From the NCBI GenBank assembly GCA_029582165.1, contig CM055870.1, positions 46,394,513 to 46,458,512 on the forward strand: a stretch of 64,000 nucleotides of DNA, written 5' to 3'. The notes below the pieces were generated by a model. The model was given only the letters and a program-made list of their open reading frames with translations. It searched no databases and was not told the origin of the DNA. The position numbers and the translations under genes were made by a program. Shown here one piece after another: positions 59,196 through 64,000 of this stretch (its first letter is position 1; each line of letters begins with the position of its first letter). Origin of the DNA: Portulaca oleracea. Its lineage: Eukaryota > Streptophyta > Magnoliopsida > Caryophyllales > Portulacaceae.

Positions 59196-60179
59196 TGAAA
59201 GAACCCTAGAGGGGGGGTGAATAGGGTTATTGAATTTTTCTGCACAAATCACAACTTGACAAGGACGTTAGGTTCTCAGTCTAAAAAAACTGAGAACTTC
59301 ATTCACACAGAATAGAATTAGAATGAATAAAGGACAAATAATATATAACTGAATAACCTCCTTTATTGCACTGATCAGAGAGATAACCTAAGGTAAAGGA
59401 CCTTAGGTATTACAACGGACCAAGCGCCTTGCAATGGACGCTTCTTATTGTCTTGAAAGGCCTTCACAGTGAGGCGTTTCGACTGCTTTACAGTGAATGA
59501 CCTTTGCAGTGATCAGCAGCTGAAATCCCAAGGGTGAATGTCCTTAGGGATTCAGACAAGCCCAGAAAACTTCGAACAGTTTCTGGGTAACTTACACAAA
59601 TTCTCAGAATTCTTCACTCAGCAAATTTGATTTGGTGTTTACACATATAGAATCCTAATTCCGTCTAGGATTCACACACGAAAGCCTAACACAACTCTAA
59701 ATCCGTTAAGAGTTTGATAGCACTCTCAATATGAACACTCGAACACCTCACTCAACTCAAGAACACACTCTTGGTTGAACTCTCGATTTCTTCCTTGGAA
59801 TCGAATGCCTTTGTTTTTCTTGAATGCTTCTATTTATGCTGCGCTTTGTATCCGTTGGAGAAGATTCAGTTCCTTGCTCCACTTTCTCTTCATAGCGTGG
59901 ACAAGATTTTCTTTCCCTTTTTCGATGCGATCTTCCAGATTTCTTCCAATCTTCATCTTCGATTTTGCCTGCACAGTGATTAAGGGAAGTTAGTTCGATT
60001 CACATAGTAAGAAGGGGAAGGAGGGATTCTTGCCTAATTTGAGAACTTCCTTGAGTGAGTGTCGTCTTTTGTCTTTCACTTCAAAACTCAGTAAGCAGTG
60101 CCAATGTCCTTCACTTCAGTTGACGTAGATGTCCTTGATGTGCGTTGGGCGAATGTCCTTTGCTAACAGGGGTTCTTCA
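59196..60179 (-). repeat. 5' LTR of SIRE-type element
   Basis: 984 bp, plus-strand ends TGAAAGAACCC and GGGTTCTTCA. Two 70-codon plus-strand frames recur in both LTRs and are not genes. Confidence 0.92.
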
Positions 60180-60184
60180 ATATT

Positions 60185-61201
60185 CATCCTGCTTTACATC
60201 TGATCCTCGCAGATCTTTTGAAGAGGAAGACTCATGTTGACAACAGTGTCTGAATGCAGTGTTGACAACAGTGGTGAAAGGGTCAGATTGTGCAGAAGTT
60301 CATGCGGATTTTAGGAGAAGCCAAGCAACCATTTAGAGCTTAAGTCCTGCCTATTTCCTCGCGGATCTTTGGAGGTTAGTAATCACCTTTTTTTTTTGTC
60401 TTTCTTTCTTATGTTTTTCTGGGTTTTATCAACTTTGTAACCATGTAGTTGTAACGCCCACAACTTCGTTTTATTTGTGTTTTTTTTACTTTTTTCCTTT
60501 AAAACGAGACCCGACCGAGGAAAGACCACTTTGGCGGGCAAAGTAAAGACACCTCATTTGCATTTGTACCTTTACCCACGATCCCGACTTTGTCAACGAA
60601 GATCGTGGAGTTTTGTTTTTTTTTTCTTGTTCTTAGTTTTTATTAAAAAAAAAACTAACTGGCGACTACGCTCCATTTCATGCATGTTTTCCTTTGGTTT
60701 AACCTTTTTTTTTCTTTTGATAATTCCTGGAAACATGAGTCGTTCGAGTTTGATCCAAAGGACCCCCAACCCAAAGGCCTGGTGATCCTCGCAGATCATG
60801 AACCCAGGAGGCCTCTGATCCTCGCGGATCAGATGTCTCATAGGCTTGGGATCCTCGCGGATCCCATTTCTGTGGGTCGGGGTTGACCTTCGATCCAAAT
60901 TCTAACTAGCTGGTTGTAGTTCGAGGCCCAATTCAAACTCTCCCGAACAGAAAATCCGTGAGGATTTATGTTCGAGAAGTCCAGTTTGATTTTTGTCTCG
61001 GATTGCAAAAAGCCCCTCAATGTTACCAAAATTTGAATGAAGAAAAATCCGGTTAAATCAGATTTAAATAACATGGAATGGAGGTAAAAAAATATATTCG
61101 AGCAAAAATAACCATACATGCACCATAGGAAGCAATAAGCAACCCTACGTCGATCTCGACACTCCGTGGGGGACCGTGGCCTCCAGGCCATGGGCTCTAC
61201 A
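60185..61201 (+). repeat. Right part of Tat/Ogre-like 5' LTR
   Basis: Continues the LTR from 51311. Rich in GATCCTCGCGGATC-like palindromes (60199, 60355, 60784, 60818, 60849). It ends GGCTCTACA at 61201, one base before the primer site. Confidence 0.7.
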
Positions 61202-61202
61202 G

Positions 61203-61220
61203 TGGCGACTCCATTGGGGA
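61203..61220 (+). other. Primer binding site, tRNA-Arg-like
   Basis: TGGCGACTCCATTGGGGA, which I recognise as the Tat/Ogre-type site, two mismatches from the complement of tRNA-Arg(ACG) as I know it; both mismatches are of the kind left by cytosine deamination. Confidence 0.75.
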
Positions 61221-62508
61221 CTTATTTAGTAAGTGGGTAAGACTTGAAAGTCGAGTTTTTTTTTAAAAAAAAAATGTTATCACTTTTTTTTTCTTTTTTA
61301 GGCATATTTGCATTTTTCGGGTTTTCCCCTTTGTTGGGCACATAAGGCACCGTTTAGGTTCATCCTCATTTTTTTACCGTTTTGGGAAAATAAAACCATT
61401 TAACTTGGTGGGTCCACTTAGACCTTCACCAAGTCGGTGGTTGTTTTGCCACTCGTGCACCACTCCGTAGTCCCTATGATAAATGGAGCAACCAAAGTGT
61501 GTTAGTCTTGCTATGCACCCCATGAGAGACAAAGCACTTGGGACACGAGCTAGAGGTTAGGTTAACCCGACCCTTGATCCTTAAACATAGATCCTTGGAT
61601 AGGGCGGAATTCATTTGTGTGCTATGTGTTTATTTTAATCCTCGAACCTGAGACCATGCCGTAATGCTTAGACAAAAAAAAATATAGTAGTAAAAATAGT
61701 CATGTTTTTGCATGGTGGGCCAAGATAATTAATTTGGCCTATAAAAAATTTGAGCCTCCAGGATCCTCGCGAATCCCATGTTGGGTCAGGTCTTGTATAG
61801 CCCAAATTAATGGGCTGATCCTCCCTTTAGCTGTCAGACCTTTGTTTAGGCCCAATAGTGGACCTGAGCCTAAGAATTGAAATCCGCGAGGATTTCTAAT
61901 GAGCTCGGTTCCTACGGGGTCTAAACTAATGTGTTTTAGGATCATACATTTGCATAAAGTCGTCCCATCTAGTGTAAGTAGGTCATTTGAGTCACACAAG
62001 TCGGCTCGGGCCTTGGAGATCCTCGCGGATTTTTGAGTGGGCCCGACCTTGTGTGATTCAAATGGGCTCCTTGTTGTGTCTAGTCAGCTAAAATGATATA
62101 TTTAGCCCTTATGTGAGGCCTGAGCATTAAAATTTGATATTGAGCTCAGCCCGATAAGGTCCAAATATGTTTTTCTGGCTTGAGTCTGCATTTATATAAG
62201 AGCTTTATTCGGATTTCGCATATGATATAGAGCCTCAGTTCGGTCATTCGCAATTCAAATAAAAATCTTCATCCATAGCATGCATCGTGTCTTGTCAGTC
62301 GGTGTTGAGCTGAGTCCTGAATTCCTTCATCTTCCCAAACAGAATAGGTTGGTTTCGGGTATTGCAAAGGAACGAGACTGGCCGGTTGGAGACTTTTGAC
62401 ATCCAATATGACAGTAACAAGGATCGTGTTTCACCATCTTCTGAAGCGACCGACAAAGAAGTGACCAACTAAGAAGTTGAGTCTTTAGTAATTGATCCAT
62501 CTAAGACA
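61221..62508 (+). other. Untranslated leader of Tat/Ogre-like element
   Basis: About 1.3 kb between primer site and gag, with no ORF of note. It contains further TCCTCGCGGAT-type palindromes (61761, 61880, 62015). Confidence 0.65.
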
Positions 62509-63420
62509 ATGTCAGAACCTAACAACAATCATCCTGATGATCATCCTCATGGTGATCCTGAGGAGGAGCAAGTACCTCTTCCCCCTTCTCTTCCATGTAC
62601 TAAAATGGAGTAGCTCACCAACATAATTCTGAATATGCAAGTTACCATGAATGCACAGTTGGAAGCGCAGAATCAAAGAATTGATGTTGTGATTCATGCT
62701 ATGGAGGAGGCAAAAAATTCAAATGTGAAGAATCGCATTTCGGGTGAGGTTGAGCAACAATCAGGAAAGGAGAAAGATGGGTCGGTCCACGGGGTTTCGA
62801 ACTCGACACTTGACCGAATTAAACAAATGTTGAAGGAATCTACTCTCTTCAACAATCAGTCCATGGACGACGTTGGGTTTACGCCCGTTCTAAGGGGTAG
62901 ACTTCCCCGTAAATTTAACATGCCTGACATCAAATTCCACGGTACAGAGAATCCACATCAATATGTGCGGAATTTTTTTAGGGCTATGACACTAAAAGGA
63001 GTTGAGGAAGACATTTATCATATCATCTTCCCTTGGACTTTCGGCCCGAATGTTGTGAAGTGGTACAATACTCTGAGTCCTACTAAATCCTCACAATGGA
63101 GCTCGCTTTGCAAGGAGTTCCTACACCAATACTCCTACAATGTAAACATGCCTATCACTTTAAAGGATATGGAGCTCATGAATCAAGGAGAGAAAGAGAC
63201 ATTCTCTGACTACTTTGCTCGATGGAGGACGAAAGCAGCCCAAATGGTGGACTGACCTTCTGAGGAACACCAAGTAGACATGCTTGTTCGAGGATTACAA
63301 CCATCGTACAACACCCACCTAAGGTTCCAGCCTATTAAGGACTTTGTATCACTAAGGTTGGCTAGAATCAGAATCGAAAGAGAACTAGCTAACTGGGGGC
63401 TGGAAGAACACTTAAACTAA
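62509..63420 (+). pseudogene. Ty3 gag of Tat/Ogre-like element, broken
   Basis: From MSEPNNNHPDD at 62509. After an acidic N-terminus and a helical segment (MNAQLEAQNQRIDVV), the Gag core follows: LPRKFNMPDIKFHGTENPHQYVRNFFRAM, then FPWTFGPNVVKWYNTL and LCKEFLHQYSYN, MNQGEKETFSDYFARWRTKAAQM, and VDMLVRGLQPSYNTHL (to about 63310). Stops at 62611-62613 and 63253-63255 interrupt it; the frame ends at 63418-63420. The lineage is set by primer site, long leader and Gag style. It would form the particle shell; this copy cannot. Confidence 0.85.
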
Positions 63421-63909
63421 TGAGCAAACTTCCGGCCTAGCAAGGGAAACGAGGTGAATGCCTTAGAACACTCCAAGTGCTGAAGCACTATTACAACTTC
63501 CAAGAGAAGGGATGAGCCAATAGAAAATACTTCAAGCTTGGGAGGCTGGTGAATTCTAGAAAATGTCTAGGTCGAAGCAATTATCCAGTCAAAATGCTTT
63601 GATTTGTATTGCCTTGTGCAAGCCTTTTTCTCTTGAGTACTTCTTGCATAATTGTTGAATCTTTGTAATTATTTATCTTTTTGAGTTAGTTGAAGAGTTA
63701 GTAGAATAACCTGTGAGATTTTGAGCCTTCATAGACTATTCATTATATATATAGTCTCCATTTTCTTTTTGTGTGTAACTCTTCCATGTGTGCATCTCTA
63801 GAACTTGGCTTGACATTTTTTAAAATCACATTTAGCATATGCATTGTGTTAACATGATTGAGGCATCCTTTTGTTAGCTATATAGCCAAAAAGCCACCTG
63901 ACATTTTGA

Positions 63910-63940
<31 letters not shown>

Positions 63941-64000
63941 GCAAGGCCTTGCTAACCCTTTTTTCCTGTCTTGTTGTTTACCCTATAAGTGCGCACCCTT
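63421..64000 (+). other. Element interior after gag, no domain seen
   Basis: No recognisable protease or pol motif before the right edge. A run of more than 30 T lies at about 63908-63941. Confidence 0.45.

Larger units (their letters stand above)
51312..60179 (-). mobile_element. Complete SIRE-type Ty1/copia element
   Basis: 8868 bp on the minus strand, flanked by the perfect duplication ATATT (51307-51311 and 60180-60184). From right to left it has 5' LTR, tRNA-Met primer site, gag, protease, integrase, RT, RNase H, extra ORF, polypurine tract and 3' LTR. Integrase before RT is the copia order; the long gag, the extra ORF and LTRs near 1 kb fit the SIRE lineage. Five coding lesions make it non-autonomous. 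Confidence 0.93.

Overview
The window looks like intergenic, repeat-dense nuclear DNA of a flowering plant with a large genome. The plant call rests on the element types present: Athila-type and Tat/Ogre-type Ty3 elements, SIRE-type Ty1/copia elements, a CACTA (En/Spm) transposon and a LINE. The species cannot be named from sequence. There are no operons, CRISPR arrays, rRNA or intact tRNA genes. Only one small gene, on the minus strand at about 10.1-10.4 kb with its own TATA box, looks like a possible host gene.

Layout. 1-3591: the 5' part of a minus-strand Athila-type element (broken gag-protease, tRNA-Asp primer site, one LTR). 3945-7261: a decayed minus-strand LINE, split by a 2.4 kb non-autonomous copia element (4639-7019, target duplication GTCTT). 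7496-9664: a second member of that family (target duplication CCATA). 10.0-15.5 kb: the small gene, foldback/MITE-like elements and a short tailed insertion with an 18-bp target duplication. 15593-21904: a minus-strand LTR element that encodes only a Gag-like protein (TR-GAG type), with almost identical LTRs. 21909-39903: an 18 kb plus-strand CACTA transposon with broken TNP2-type and TnpA-type genes, an inverted-repeat segment before the transposase, large subterminal hairpins, and about four tandem copies of its 3' third. 40.8-47.3 kb: an old minus-strand SIRE-like copia element carrying a hAT-like insertion and a solo LTR. 49401-50780: a long-armed foldback element. 51312-60179: a complete but coding-dead minus-strand SIRE-type element (target duplication ATATT), inserted in the 5' LTR of a plus-strand Tat/Ogre-like element whose leader and gag run to the right edge.

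How the parts relate. Most content is nested, and many junctions can be dated relative to each other from target duplications. The copia-type elements (two short non-autonomous ones, one old, one complete) share a primer site for initiator tRNA-Met, polypurine tracts of the AAAAAGGGGGAGAT type, and a striking excess of one near-palindromic motif, AAGGWCCTT, in LTRs, leaders and coding DNA alike. The CACTA element has the most unusual architecture: its tandem units begin exactly at the loop edge of its 3' subterminal hairpin, and it carries a segment that would fold into a long RNA hairpin upstream of its transposase. Nearly all coding regions carry nonsense or frameshift lesions, many of them C-to-T type by inference; the clear exception is the 465-codon Gag-like ORF of the TR-GAG element.
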